Shown: positions 48,385 through 58,888, numbered from the stretch's first letter. The stretch: DNA of 64,000 nt from an uncultured Coriobacteriaceae bacterium (GCA_902791035.1 CADAUA010000003.1:89581-153580), one strand, 5' to 3'. The notes: generated by a model not told the origin, from the letters alone. Numbers and translations are program-made.

Positions 48385-49270
48385 TGCGAACCTCCTTGAG
48401 GAGCTGCTCCCGCTCCTGGTCGAGCTCGGCGATCGCGGCCTCGGCCTCGTCGTGCTTGGGAGCCACACCATGCCAGTTCTGCTTGTCCTCCATGAAGGAG
48501 ACGCCCTTGCCCTTGATCGTGGTGCACACGATGGCCTGCGGGCGTCCGTGCACCGCCTTGGCCTTGGCCACGGCTCCCTCGATGGCCTCGACGGAGTGGC
48601 CGTCGATGGCCTGGACGTCCCAACCAAAGGAGGAGAGCTTGCCGTAGATGTCACCCAGCGAGCACACGTCCGTCACGTGACCGTCTATCTGCAGGTTGTT
48701 GAGGTCCAGGAACATGGTGAGGTTGTCGAGCCCCATGTGGGCGGCAAACATAAGGGCCTCCCAGTTGGAGCCCTCCTGCATCTCGCCATCGCCGCAGAGC
48801 ACGTACACGCGGTAGGGGTCCACACCACTGCGCTTGGCGTCGAGCCTCATGCCCAGCGCCGCACCAGCCGCCACCGAGAGGCCCTGGCCAAGCGACCCGG
48901 AGCAGATCTCCAGCCCGGGGCACGCGTGGTTGTCTGGGTGACCCTGCAGCTTGGACCCCAGCTGACGGCAGGTGTCCATGTCCGCGTCCGTGAGCCAGCC
49001 GAGCTGGTGGAACACGGCATAGAGCGTGGGCGCCGCATGGCCCTTGGACAGGAAGAAGCGGTCGCGCGAGTGATCGTCGGGATTGGCGTGGTCGTAATCC
49101 ATGGCGCCAGAGAAGTACAGCGTCGCCATAACGTCCGCCGCAGAGAGGGACCCACCCGGATGCCCGGACTTGGCAAGCTCGAGCATGTGGATGATGTCGT
49201 GGCGCATCGCGTTCGCAACGAGCCTCACCTCGGCAGCCGAGAGCGGCGCCTGGGGTGTCTGCGTGGTCAT
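48377..49270 (-). CDS. transketolase, N-terminal subunit
   Basis: First half of a split transketolase, 297 residues. It contains the thiamine-pyrophosphate domain: SGHPGGSLSAADVMATLYF, FLSKGHAAPTLYAV, EICSGSLGQGLSVAAGAALG and the metal-binding GDGEMQEGSNWEAL...NN motif. Split transketolases are common in archaea, clostridia and Coriobacteriia. The stop overlaps the C-terminal subunit, which keeps the stoichiometry. The upstream 330 bases up to valS hold repeats and probably the promoter. Confidence 0.94.
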   Translation of the reverse strand: MTTQTPQAPLSAAEVRLVANAMRHDIIHMLELAKSGHPGGSLSAADVMATLYFSGAMDYDHANPDDHSRDRFFLSKGHAAPTLYAVFHQLGWLTDADMDTCRQLGSKLQGHPDNHACPGLEICSGSLGQGLSVAAGAALGMRLDAKRSGVDPYRVYVLCGDGEMQEGSNWEALMFAAHMGLDNLTMFLDLNNLQIDGHVTDVCSLGDIYGKLSSFGWDVQAIDGHSVEAIEGAVAKAKAVHGRPQAIVCTTIKGKGVSFMEDKQNWHGVAPKHDEAEAAIAELDQEREQLLKEVRNG

Positions 49271-49602
49271 GTTGCCTCCTTACATGGTGAGCCGCCCCCA
49301 TATGAGGGCGGCAAGCAAGTACTTCTCCATGGTACGCGCCTTTGGGGACCTTTGCCCATTTGGTAGCGAACTTCTCTTTCCCCCCACGAGTCAGGTCTGG
49401 TCCCCGCAGCCTCCTGGACGGACATGGCGCCGGATGCACCAGCCGACTCCGGATCCTGCGCCGGATGCGCCGAAAAGTGCATCCTTCAGGGCAGTTCTCG
49501 GTGCACCAAGCGCGGAATCCCGAGTGGGGCGTTGCATCCGGCGCGGAAATGCAGGGGAGGCAGCGCATCCGGCACCGCCTCCCCTCTCCTACCGAGAACC
49601 CC
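49271..49602. other. 330-bp intergenic region between valS and the transketolase genes, with repeats
   Basis: No gene is supported. It contains an arm-bounded element (49432-49484), a partly related inverted copy downstream of it, and several GCCGGATGC words. The transketolase promoter is expected in the part nearest 49271, but no clear hexamers are seen. Confidence 0.5.
49432..49484. repeat. 53-bp arm-bounded element, GGATGCAC type
   Basis: GGATGCAC (49432-49439) and GTGCATCC (49477-49484) form a perfect 8-bp terminal stem. A related inverted sequence follows (about 49501-49540; on the minus strand it reads GGATGCAACGCCCCACTCGG), sharing the CACTC-GGAT-C-GCGC core of the first copy. Confidence 0.65.
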
Positions 49603-52290
49603 CTACGCGAAGTCCGCCCTCTGGGACTCCAGCTGCGCGATGCGGGTCTTGAGGTCGGCCTGCTGCTCGCGCTTCTTGGCTATTACCTCCGGCGCGGCCT
49701 TGGCCACGAACCCGGCGTTGCCCAGGGTGCGCTCCACGCCGGCAAGCTCCTTCTGGGCGCGGGCCAGGTCCTTCTCCACGCGGGCACGCTCGGCGTCGAG
49801 GTCCACGAGGCCACCCAAGCACACGAAGACCTCGAGCCCGCCGTCGACCACGGTCACGGCGCCGTGGGGCTTCTCCTGCTGGGCGCCCAGCGCCAGCTGG
49901 TCCACGTGACCCACCCGGCACACGAAGTCACGCTGCTTCTCGAGAGTGGCCACGTCCTCCTGGGAGGCACGCACCGCCACGTCGAGCTCCGCCTTGGGGC
50001 TGAGCCTGTAGCGGGCACGGGTGGAGCGCACGGCGGAGATCAGGCGCTTGGCCAGCTCGAACTCGTTCTCGGCGGCGTCGTTCACAAAGCCGGCGAGCTG
50101 GTCGGGCTCGGGCCAGGCGGCCACCATGAGGAACTGGGCGTCGTGCGCATCGAGCCCGGAGGCGGGCAGGGCATCCCACACGCTCTCGGTAACGAAAGGC
50201 ATCACGGGGTGGAGCAGGCGCATGGAGACGTCCAGCACGTAGACCAGGTTGCGCTGCACCTGGAGCTTGGCCTCGGGCGTGCCGTCCAGCAGGCGGCCCT
50301 TGCAGAGCTCGATGTACCAGTCGCACACCTCGCCCCAGAAGAAGGACTGCATGCAGCGGGCATACTCGCCGAAGTCGTAGGTCTCCAGCTGCTGGGTGGC
50401 CTGGGCACAGACCTTGGCCAGGCGGGAGAGCATCCAGGCGTCCTCGGGCGTGGAGGCCTTGGGCGCGCCCGGCGTGTAGCCCTCGAGGTTCATCTGCACG
50501 AAGCGGCTGGCGTTCCAGATCTTGGTCACGAAGGAGCGGGACTGCTCGGTGCGGGGCGAGTCGATGAGCTCGTGGGTCTTCTTGTCGATGTTGGCGTCGA
50601 ACTTGACATCCTGGTTGGTGGTGATGAGGGTGAGCAGGTTGTAGCGCATGGCATCCGCGCCGTACTTATCCATGAGGGCCATGGGGTCCACGCCGTTGCC
50701 CTTGGACTTGGACATGCGGCTGCCGTCCTTGGCCAGGATCGTGGCGTAGATGTATACGTCGTGGAAGGGGACCTCGTGCGTGAAGTAGAGGGAGCTCATG
50801 ACCATGCGCGCCACCCAGAGGGCGATGATGTCGCGGGCGGTCACCAGCACCTTGGTGGGGTGGTGGCCCTCCATGTGCTCGGGGTGGTCAGGCCAACCCT
50901 GCGTGGCAAAGGTCCACAGCTGGGAGCTGAACCAGGTGTCCAGCACGTTCTCGTCCTGGTGGACGTGGTGGCCGTGGCACTTGGGGCACTCGGTGGGGTC
51001 GTCCATGAGGGCGTCCTGCCAGCCGCAGTCGTCGCAGTACCACACGGGGATACGGTGGCCCCACCAGAGCTGGCGGGAGATGCACCAGTCCTTGAGGTTC
51101 TCCATCCAGGTGAGGTAGGTCTGAGTCCAGCGGGCGGGGTGGAAGGTCACCTCCCCGTCCTCCACGACCTTGGTGGCAGGCCCCTTGAGCTTGTCCACCG
51201 CCACGAACCACTGCTCGGAGAGCCAGGGCTCCAGCGCCGTGCCGCAGCGGTAGCAGTGCATGACGGAGTGCTCGAGGTCCTCGATGTGGTCGAGGAGCCC
51301 GTGCTCCTCGAACCAGGCCACGATGGCCTCGCGGGCCTGGTCGCGATCCATGCCGGAGAACTCGCCATAGCCAGGAACCACCACGGCGTGCTCGTCGAAG
51401 ATGTTGATCTTCTCGAGCCCATGGGCCTCCCCCATGGCAAAGTCGTTGGGGTCGTGGGCGGGCGTGACCTTGACGAAGCCTGTGCCGAACTTGGGGTCGA
51501 CGTGCCAGTCGGAGAAGATCGGGATCTCGCGGTCCACGATGGGCAGTACCACGGTCTTGCCCACCAGGGCGGCCTTGCTGGGGTCCTGCGGGCTCACGGC
51601 CACGCCCGTGTCGCCCAGCATGGTCTCGGGACGGGTGGTGGCCACCACGATGTAGGTGCGGTCGCCCACGGGCTCCTTGAGGGGATAGCGCAGGAACCAC
51701 AGGTGGCCCTTCTCGTCCTGGTACTCGGCCTCGTCATCGGAGATCGCGGTGCCGCAGGTGGGACACCAGTTGACGATGCGCTTGCCACGGTAGATCAGCC
51801 CGTCGTGGTACCAGTCGCAGAAGACCTTGCGCACGGCGCCCGCGTACTCCGGCGCCATGGTGAACTTCTCGTCATCGAAGTCGATGGAGCAGCCCATGCG
51901 CTTGATCTGGCTCACGATGGTGCCACCGTACTCGTGCGTCCAGTTCCAGCAGGCATCGATGAACTTCTCGCGGCCCATCTCCAGGCGGGAGATGCCCTCG
52001 CCCTTGAGCTTCTTGTCCACCTTGGTCTGGGTGGCTATGCCTGCGTGGTCCGTTCCCAGGATCCAGCGGGTGGAGCGACCCCGCATGCGGTTGTAGCGGA
52101 TGAAGGTGTCTTGGATGGAGTCGTCCATGGCATGACCCATGTGCAGGATGCCGGTCACGTTGGGAGGCGGGATTACGACGGTGCAGTCGCCCACGCCCTT
52201 GCTGCGCTGGTAGCAGCCCGCGTCGATCCACCGCTGGATGAGCTCGGGCTCCTTGGTCTGGGGGTCGTAGGTCTTGGGCATCTCTTCCAC
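49603..52290 (-). CDS. valS: valine--tRNA ligase
   Basis: Charges tRNA-Val and edits mischarged threonine. The 895-residue protein has class I motifs PPPNVTGILHMGHAM (HIGH region) and DGSRMSKSKGNGV (KMSKS), the WCPTCGTAISDDEAEY zinc-finger-like and editing (CP1) domain, VMHCYRCGTALEP, and a C-terminal coiled-coil arm (ARVEKDLARAQKELAGVERTL). I chose GTG at 52290 because GGAAAGGAAG lies seven bases upstream; ATG at 52281 is the alternative. The open frame continues about 300 bases upstream but without similarity. No T-box antiterminator motif is visible. Confidence 0.96.
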   Translation of the reverse strand: MEEMPKTYDPQTKEPELIQRWIDAGCYQRSKGVGDCTVVIPPPNVTGILHMGHAMDDSIQDTFIRYNRMRGRSTRWILGTDHAGIATQTKVDKKLKGEGISRLEMGREKFIDACWNWTHEYGGTIVSQIKRMGCSIDFDDEKFTMAPEYAGAVRKVFCDWYHDGLIYRGKRIVNWCPTCGTAISDDEAEYQDEKGHLWFLRYPLKEPVGDRTYIVVATTRPETMLGDTGVAVSPQDPSKAALVGKTVVLPIVDREIPIFSDWHVDPKFGTGFVKVTPAHDPNDFAMGEAHGLEKINIFDEHAVVVPGYGEFSGMDRDQAREAIVAWFEEHGLLDHIEDLEHSVMHCYRCGTALEPWLSEQWFVAVDKLKGPATKVVEDGEVTFHPARWTQTYLTWMENLKDWCISRQLWWGHRIPVWYCDDCGWQDALMDDPTECPKCHGHHVHQDENVLDTWFSSQLWTFATQGWPDHPEHMEGHHPTKVLVTARDIIALWVARMVMSSLYFTHEVPFHDVYIYATILAKDGSRMSKSKGNGVDPMALMDKYGADAMRYNLLTLITTNQDVKFDANIDKKTHELIDSPRTEQSRSFVTKIWNASRFVQMNLEGYTPGAPKASTPEDAWMLSRLAKVCAQATQQLETYDFGEYARCMQSFFWGEVCDWYIELCKGRLLDGTPEAKLQVQRNLVYVLDVSMRLLHPVMPFVTESVWDALPASGLDAHDAQFLMVAAWPEPDQLAGFVNDAAENEFELAKRLISAVRSTRARYRLSPKAELDVAVRASQEDVATLEKQRDFVCRVGHVDQLALGAQQEKPHGAVTVVDGGLEVFVCLGGLVDLDAERARVEKDLARAQKELAGVERTLGNAGFVAKAAPEVIAKKREQQADLKTRIAQLESQRADFA

Positions 52291-52680
52291 TCTGGTACTT
52301 CCTTTCCTCGGGCCCTTTGCGGTGTGGGCACTCGTGTCTTGAGCGCGCGCCGTCGATGGGGCTGCTGCGGGCCTGCCGCCGGTAGCGACAGCCGTATCAG
52401 CATAGCGCGTTTTGCGAAGGTGCGCAGTTAAGGCAAGCCTCGAGCGCAAAGCGAAAGCTCCTTCAGGCCGGGCTGTCGCCACCGCCCAGGGGCGAACCCG
52501 CTGTTTGACACGAGGCCATCCGGAGGGGTCTGCTGGCCACAGCGGGTATGCGGCCTTCGCAACTCCTGGAGCATCTTGCGCCACGAGCCGACACGGGCGA
52601 CAGCATGCGCGCCAGTCCCCCTCAGTCCCGCGCCGCGATAGGTGGCATACTCTCTGACAGCATCAACCAAGGGGGCACGA
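52291..52680. other. 390-bp intergenic region upstream of valS and tcdA
   Basis: A divergent spacer. It contains a 50-bp arm-bounded element at 52497-52546 and otherwise GC-rich sequence. The valS promoter is expected near 52330-52420, which has the only AT-rich words (GTATCAGCATAGCG), and the tcdA promoter near 52640. I see no gene in it. Confidence 0.5.
52497..52546. repeat. 50-bp arm-bounded element, CCCGCTGT type
   Basis: CCCGCTGT (52497-52504) and ACAGCGGG (52539-52546) give a perfect 8-bp terminal inverted repeat around 34 bases. Only one copy is in the window. It matches the size and layout of the elements at 18.2, 26.6, 30.3, 49.4 and 63.9 kb, but not their arm sequence. Confidence 0.5.
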
Positions 52681-53427
52681 ATGGCAGAGCTTATCCAGTG
52701 CGACGACGCGTCGGCACGCCTCAGGCTCATCCTAGGCGAGGAGGGCCTGCAGCGCCTGGCGGACGCCAGGGTCTTCGTCCTGGGCGTGGGCGGCGTGGGC
52801 TCAAACTGCGCGGAGGCCCTGGTCCGTGGAGCCATTGGTCACCTGGTGCTCTTCGACCACGACGTCGTGGAGCCCAGCAACATGAACCGCCAGGCGGTCG
52901 CCTTCCTCTCCACAGTGGGACAGGCCAAGACCGAGGTGATGGCCCGCATGGTCGCAGACATCAACCCTGCCTGCGAGGTGGTTCGGCGCGACGTCTTTCT
53001 CACGCGGGAGAACATCGCCCAGGAGTTCGAGGCCCTCCCCCGCCCCGACTGTGTTGTTGACGCCATCGACAACGTGACGGCCAAGCTCGTGGTGGCCCAG
53101 TACTGCAACGAGAGGGGCATCCCCCTCGTAAGCTCCATGGGCGGGGCCAACAAGCTCCACCCAGAGCTCCTGCGCTTTGGCGACATCTCCGAGACCCGCG
53201 TGGACCCGCTGGCCAAGATCATCCGCAAGGAGTGCCGCAGGCGGGGCATAGACCACCTGCGCGTCCTCTGGTCCCCCGAGGAACCCACGAGCGTGAGCGC
53301 CCCCGCAGGAACCGAGGGCAAGTCGGCCACGCTTGGCACCATGAGCTACTTCCCAGCCATCATGGGCCAGATGCTGGCAAGCGACGTGATCCTCTCCCTG
53401 ACAGGACTGGGACGGACCGATGGCTGA
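52681..53427 (+). CDS. tcdA: tRNA threonylcarbamoyladenosine dehydratase (ThiF/HesA-type E1-like)
   Basis: Cyclises t6A37 in ANN-decoding tRNAs to ct6A using ATP. The 248-residue protein has the E1-like nucleotide loop VFVLGVGGVGSNCAEALVRG, DHDVVEPSNMNRQAV and the DAIDNVTAKLVVAQYC segment, then a SSMGGANKLHPELLRFGDIS core and a C-terminal membrane-affine helix typical of TcdA (MLASDVILSLTGL). GGGGG precedes the ATG at 52681. It overlaps tatD by 8 bases (ATGGCTGA). Other ThiF-family E1 roles are less likely from the length and core. Confidence 0.9.
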   Translation: MAELIQCDDASARLRLILGEEGLQRLADARVFVLGVGGVGSNCAEALVRGAIGHLVLFDHDVVEPSNMNRQAVAFLSTVGQAKTEVMARMVADINPACEVVRRDVFLTRENIAQEFEALPRPDCVVDAIDNVTAKLVVAQYCNERGIPLVSSMGGANKLHPELLRFGDISETRVDPLAKIIRKECRRRGIDHLRVLWSPEEPTSVSAPAGTEGKSATLGTMSYFPAIMGQMLASDVILSLTGLGRTDG

Positions 53428-54214
53428 CGCACGCCTCCCTGGCGAGGGACTCCTCGACGCGCACGTGCACGTGGACCTCATGGGCAACCCGCGGCAGGTG
53501 GCCTCCCGCGCGGCGGAGCTCGGCCTCTCCCTGGTCGACGTGACCGTGACGCCGCAGGGATACGGCACCGCCTCCCGTGAACTCGCGGACTTCGAGAACG
53601 TCCGCGTGGCCGCAGGCCTCCATCCCTGGTGGGTCGCCGACGGCCGCTGTGGCCGGGGTGACGTGGCCCTTGCGGCGGGCCTCGCGCGAACCGCCGCGCT
53701 CGTGGGCGAGATAGGCCTCGACGCCTCGCCCAAGCATGTGCCCGAGGGCTCCTGGGACATCCAGGTGGCGGCACTTCGCAAGGTGCTCGCGGCCACGTCC
53801 GAGGGCGCGGCAGCCCATGACGAGAAGGTCCTGTCGCTCCACAGCGTCAGATCTGCCGGAACCCTGCTCGACCTGCTCGAGGAGTTCGGGCTCACCCGCA
53901 GCTGCCGCTGCGTCTTCCACTGGTTTACCGGCACGGGAGACGAGCTCCACCGCGCCGTCCTAGCAGGATGCTGGTTCTCCTTTGGCGAGATGTCGCTCGC
54001 CACGCGCCGCGGGCGCGAGTACGCCCGCCAGGTGCCCGAGGGGCGTCTGCTACTGGAGACCGACCAGCCGGCCGAGTTCGGCGTCCCGGGCAGTGCGGAC
54101 GCCATCGCCGCCTCGCTCGAGCGGGCGGTGGCCGTCATCTCCGACCTGCGCGGCCACGACGTCCGTCCCCAGGTGGCCGAGAATGGCCGGGCCTTGCTGG
54201 GAGGCATCGCATAG
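53420..54214 (+). CDS. TatD family metal-dependent hydrolase
   Basis: A 264-residue amidohydrolase-fold protein of the TatD family (3'-5' exonuclease or deoxyribonuclease activity in studied members). Metal ligands appear in LLDAHVHVDL (HxH), LVGEIGLDAS (glutamate), LSLHSVRS, CVFHWFTG and LLLETDQP (final aspartate). The glycine-rich QVAENGRALLGG motif ends it. Unlike most TatD proteins the segment after HxH is short and two family positions are altered (GYGTASRELADF). Translationally coupled to tcdA. The substrate is not readable. Confidence 0.85.
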   Translation: MADARLPGEGLLDAHVHVDLMGNPRQVASRAAELGLSLVDVTVTPQGYGTASRELADFENVRVAAGLHPWWVADGRCGRGDVALAAGLARTAALVGEIGLDASPKHVPEGSWDIQVAALRKVLAATSEGAAAHDEKVLSLHSVRSAGTLLDLLEEFGLTRSCRCVFHWFTGTGDELHRAVLAGCWFSFGEMSLATRRGREYARQVPEGRLLLETDQPAEFGVPGSADAIAASLERAVAVISDLRGHDVRPQVAENGRALLGGIA

Positions 54215-54339
54215 CGAAGACCTTGTCCACGCCGCCGGCTGCCCGCCTATCTGAACCTTTGGCGCGACCCGCCCCACCGTCGCGGAACCGACGACCGTGC
54301 ATGCTACAGTGAACCAGTTACGAACGCATCCGTCGAACA

Positions 54340-55473
54340 ATGGTGACCATGAGACCACTCCGCAAGTCGAACCCCCGCCACGGCAGCCGCCGCGGCGCCA
54401 TGCTCGCGACCTCCTCCGACGAGCTGGGACTCGCACTGGACGACGTCGTCGTTGTCTTCGCCTGCAACGAGCGCTTCGTGCCCTACCTCTCCGTGGCGCT
54501 CCAGTCCATCATCGAGAACGCGAGCCCCGAGCGCCGCTACGACATCATCGTCCTCACGCGCGACATCACGCCCGCAAGCATCCTCACCATCACCCGCCAG
54601 GCGGACGTGCCCAACGTCTTCATCGGCTTCCTCGACGTGGACGCCGCGCTGGGCGACCTCGAGCTCCCCCACCATGGCCACTTCCGCCCCGAGACCTACT
54701 TCCGCCTCCTGGCCCCGAGCCTCCTGGCGAATGTGGACAAGGCCATCTACCTGGACTCCGACATCGTGGTGAACGCAGACCTGGCCGAGCTCTACGACAC
54801 CGACGTCACAGGCTGCCTCCTGGGTGCCACGCGCGACGCCGACACGATCGGCCAGTCGCACGGCTACGACGTGACGGTGCGCGGCTACCTCAAAGACGAA
54901 CTCGGGCTCAGCGACCCCGACTCCTACTTCCAGGCGGGCGTCCTCCTCATGAACCTCGAGGAGTTCCGCCGCCAGACCACGCCCCAGCAGCTCCTGGAGC
55001 TCTCCACCACCCGCATGTGGCGCTGGCTCGACCAGGACGTGCTCAACAAGGTGGCCGACGGCCACTACGTCCGCATTCACATGAAGTGGAACTACCTCTA
55101 CGACTGGGAGTTCATGCGGCGCAGCCACATCGTCGTGCATGCCCCGGCAGACGTGCAGGCGGAGTACGACGAGGCACGGCGCGACGTCCGCATCGCCCAC
55201 TACGCCGGCCCCGACAACCGCCCCTGGCTCTACCCGCGCTGCGACCTCGCCGGCCTCTTCTGGCGCTACGCCAGCGACTCCCCCTACCTCGAGGAGCTCC
55301 GCGCCGAGCTCGAGGAGTCCCACCACTCGACCGACGGCATCCTCACGCGCTTCAAGGCGCTGGTCTTCTACACCGGTGCCATGCCCACCTTCGACCTCTG
55401 CTATCCGGTGGGATCCGCCAGGCGTCGTGGCATGATCAAGGGCTACCAGTTCCTGGGCGGCAACATAGGCTGA
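54340..55473 (+). CDS. glycosyltransferase family 8 protein
   Basis: Transfers a sugar from a nucleotide-sugar donor with retention, typically in lipopolysaccharide-like or capsule synthesis, or in glycosylation of surface proteins. The 377-residue protein has VVFACNERFVPYLSVALQSI, the donor-binding DxD in AIYLDSDIVVNADLAELY and the acceptor region YFQAGVLLMNLEEFR, with WLDQDVLNKVADG and HMKWNYLYDW. These place it in the GT8/GT-A fold. Three possible starts (54340, 54349, 54400) lack a strong ribosome binding site; the first is used. No flanking polysaccharide genes, so the target is unknown. Confidence 0.9.
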   Translation: MVTMRPLRKSNPRHGSRRGAMLATSSDELGLALDDVVVVFACNERFVPYLSVALQSIIENASPERRYDIIVLTRDITPASILTITRQADVPNVFIGFLDVDAALGDLELPHHGHFRPETYFRLLAPSLLANVDKAIYLDSDIVVNADLAELYDTDVTGCLLGATRDADTIGQSHGYDVTVRGYLKDELGLSDPDSYFQAGVLLMNLEEFRRQTTPQQLLELSTTRMWRWLDQDVLNKVADGHYVRIHMKWNYLYDWEFMRRSHIVVHAPADVQAEYDEARRDVRIAHYAGPDNRPWLYPRCDLAGLFWRYASDSPYLEELRAELEESHHSTDGILTRFKALVFYTGAMPTFDLCYPVGSARRRGMIKGYQFLGGNIG

Positions 55474-55477
55474 TCAT

Positions 55478-55541
55478 GGGCAGAAAGGGGTACTCCCCTG
55501 GTGCCCCATAGTGGGCACCAGGGGAGTACCCCTTTCTGCTC
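55478..55541. repeat. AGTAC/GTACT-loop hairpin repeats, copies 5a and 5b (inverted pair)
   Basis: Units 55478-55506 and 55513-55541 are inverted copies with 28 of 29 bases complementary, separated by CATAGT. Each has its own small hairpin (GGGCA...TGCCC) around the AGTAC/GTACT core. It fills the gap between convergent GT8 and clpX genes and probably serves as a bidirectional terminator. Confidence 0.85.
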
Positions 55542-55551
55542 GCTCGCGCTC

Positions 55552-56880
<1,329 letters not shown>

Positions 56881-56883
56881 TAG

Positions 56884-57507
56884 CTACTCCTGCTCTGCGG
56901 TCTGGTCGACGCGCGAGGTGATGACACGGTCCACCAGACCGTAGTCCGCCGCCTCCTGGGCACGCATGTAATTGTCGCGCTCGGTGTCGGCGTTGATCTT
57001 CTCCACGGGCTGGCCGGTGTACTGGGCAAGGAGCTCGTTGAGGTGGTTGCGGATCCACTTGGTCTCGTCGGCCACGATCTGGATGTCGGTCTGCTGGCCC
57101 TGGGCACCGCTCGAGGGCTGGTGGATGAGGATCATCGAGTTGGGAAGGGCCAGGCGCTTGCCCTTGGCGCCGGCGGCGAGAAGGACGGACGCCATGGAGG
57201 CCGCCATGCCCACGCAGATGGTGGACACGTCGGGCTTGATGAAGTTCATCGTGTCCAGGATGCCCAGACCGGCGTAGACCTCGCCACCAGGGGAGTCGAT
57301 GTAGAGCGAGATGTCCTTGTCGGGGTCCTGACTCTCCAGGTGGAGGAGCTGGGCGATCACGAGGTTGGCGGAGTCGCGCGTGATCTCCTCACCGAGGAAG
57401 ACGATGCGGTCGTTGAGCAGCCTGGAGTAGATATCGTAGCTGCGCTCGCCGCGAGGCGTCTGCTCCACGACGTAGGGGATCAGCGGGATGTTCGTTGGGT
57501 TGTGCAT
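56884..57507 (-). CDS. clpP: ATP-dependent Clp protease proteolytic subunit
   Basis: A serine protease forming the ClpP barrel. The 207-residue protein has the catalytic serine in [13 protein letters not shown], the histidine in [10 protein letters not shown] and the aspartate downstream. GGAGACCCCCAC precedes the ATG at 57507. The family N-terminal propeptide seems absent or very short ([29 protein letters not shown]). It sits between tig and clpX, the common order in Gram-positive bacteria, and acts with ClpX (and perhaps ClpC/ClpA elsewhere). Confidence 0.97.
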   Translation of the reverse strand: MHNPTNIPLIPYVVEQTPRGERSYDIYSRLLNDRIVFLGEEITRDSANLVIAQLLHLESQDPDKDISLYIDSPGGEVYAGLGILDTMNFIKPDVSTICVGMAASMASVLLAAGAKGKRLALPNSMILIHQPSSGAQGQQTDIQIVADETKWIRNHLNELLAQYTGQPVEKINADTERDNYMRAQEAADYGLVDRVITSRVDQTAEQE

Positions 57508-57566
57508 GTGGGGGTCTCCTTCCCTCTTGCTTCTAGTCGAAGCCCTTGTACCCAACTTTATGCAAC

Positions 57567-57594
57567 GCCCCGGGTGACATTCGTCGCCCGGGGC
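57567..57594 (-). terminator. hairpin between tig and clpP
   Basis: GCCCCGGG (57567-57574) pairs with CCCGGGGC (57587-57594). It follows the tig stop by 24 bases on the minus strand; no U-run follows, so it may only partly terminate and leave clpPX in the same transcript. Confidence 0.5.
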
Positions 57595-57618
57595 AGAAAC
57601 TACAGCACTTGCGTGGGA

Positions 57619-58824
57619 CTACTGCTCGTCGGCAGGGGTCTCGGCGGCCTTGGGCTCGGCGGCCTCGGGCTCGGCGGCGGGAGCCTCCTCGCTTGCAGGG
57701 GCCTCGGCGGGAGCCTCCTCGGCAGCGGCGACCTCCTCCACGGCCTCGGCGACCTCCTCGGCGGACTCGGCGGCAGCCGCAGCCTCGGCGGCCTCGTCCA
57801 CGATGGTGACCACGGCGTTCTCGGTCAGCCAGTCGAGGGCCTTGGTGCGCTTGATGGAGTCGCGCACGGCAGGCAGGCGGCCGTTGTCGCGCCACTCGGC
57901 GATGGCCTTCTCGACGTCGTCCACGCCGGCCTTCTCGAACTCGGAGTGCACGTCCTCCTCGGTCACCTCGAGCCCGAGCTGCTTGGCCACAGCGTCGAGC
58001 GCCAGGGACTGGCGGGCACGCTCCTCGGCCTGCTCGTGGAGGTCGGCGATGAAGTCCTTGGGGTCGATCTGGCGAACCTTGAGATAGAGGTCCAGGGTGA
58101 TGCCCTGGCGCTGGAGCTGCTGCAGGAACTCGTTGCCCAGCTCGTTGAAGATCTCCTCCTCGTAGGCCTCGGGGACCTTCTCGAGCTTCAGGCGCTCGCC
58201 CATGGCCTCGACCACGCGGTCCTCCTTGAGGTTGGGCAGGGAGGCCTTCTTGTCGGACTCGATCTCCTCCTTGATGGCGTCGCGGAGCTCGGCCACGGTG
58301 TCGAAGCCAAAGCGGCTCTTGGCGACCTCGTCGGTGAGCTCGGGAGCCTCCTCGCCCTCGGCGTTGCCGTAGGAGAGGTACTGCTTGATCTGGGCCTCGA
58401 CCTCGGCCTCGGTGGCCTCCTCGGGCGGCATGTTGATCTCGGGGGCGTCATAGCTCTCGAGCTCGCACTCGGGACGCACGCCAAAGACGACGTCGTACAC
58501 GAAGTCGGCGCCATCGGCCACGAGCGCGGGGTCCTGGCCGTAGTCGGCCTGGCCCACAGGCACGAGGTTGAGCTCCTCGAGCACCAGCGGCTCGGCGGCG
58601 TTCACCAGGTCCTCGGTGGCCTGCGCGTGCGCGGCATCCTTGCCCAGCATGGAGTCGATGACGGGACGTGGCGCGTGGCCGCGGCGGAAGCCGGGGAAGT
58701 TGTACTTGTTCGCGATGTCCTTGTAGGCCTTCTTGATGGCGGCGTCCACGTCCTTGGCGGGGACGGTGACCTTGGCGGCCAGCTTCTCGTCCTGAGGCTT
58801 CTCAGCGGTGACGGTGATCTTCAA
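57619..58824 (-). CDS. tig: trigger factor lacking the FKBP-type PPIase domain
   Basis: Ribosome-bound chaperone of 401 residues. The N-terminal ribosome-binding domain is complete, with the signature GFRRGHAPRPVI near residue 45. The expected PPIase domain (about 90 residues) is missing: EVEAQIKQYLSYGNAEGEEA runs almost directly into the post-PPIase motif PELTDEVAKSRFGFDTVAEL. The helical C-terminal arm domain follows (to ~345), then an Ala/Glu/Pro-rich tail of about 55 residues. The start is TTG at 58824, since AGGAGG lies four bases upstream and no better ATG aligns. It is upstream of clpP and clpX, a typical neighbourhood. Confidence 0.9.
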   Translation of the reverse strand: MKITVTAEKPQDEKLAAKVTVPAKDVDAAIKKAYKDIANKYNFPGFRRGHAPRPVIDSMLGKDAAHAQATEDLVNAAEPLVLEELNLVPVGQADYGQDPALVADGADFVYDVVFGVRPECELESYDAPEINMPPEEATEAEVEAQIKQYLSYGNAEGEEAPELTDEVAKSRFGFDTVAELRDAIKEEIESDKKASLPNLKEDRVVEAMGERLKLEKVPEAYEEEIFNELGNEFLQQLQRQGITLDLYLKVRQIDPKDFIADLHEQAEERARQSLALDAVAKQLGLEVTEEDVHSEFEKAGVDDVEKAIAEWRDNGRLPAVRDSIKRTKALDWLTENAVVTIVDEAAEAAAAAESAEEVAEAVEEVAAAEEAPAEAPASEEAPAAEPEAAEPKAAETPADEQ

Positions 58825-58888
58825 CGTTCCTCCTGTGCTTCCACGTTCCGCCGGCTCTCCGACGGACTTCTCCCTCATGCGATGCGCG

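Noticed and set aside
52291..52680. T-box leader before valS, and also before thrS
   Set aside because: No GGTGG-type antiterminator bulge or matching specifier/terminator arrangement could be seen in either leader.
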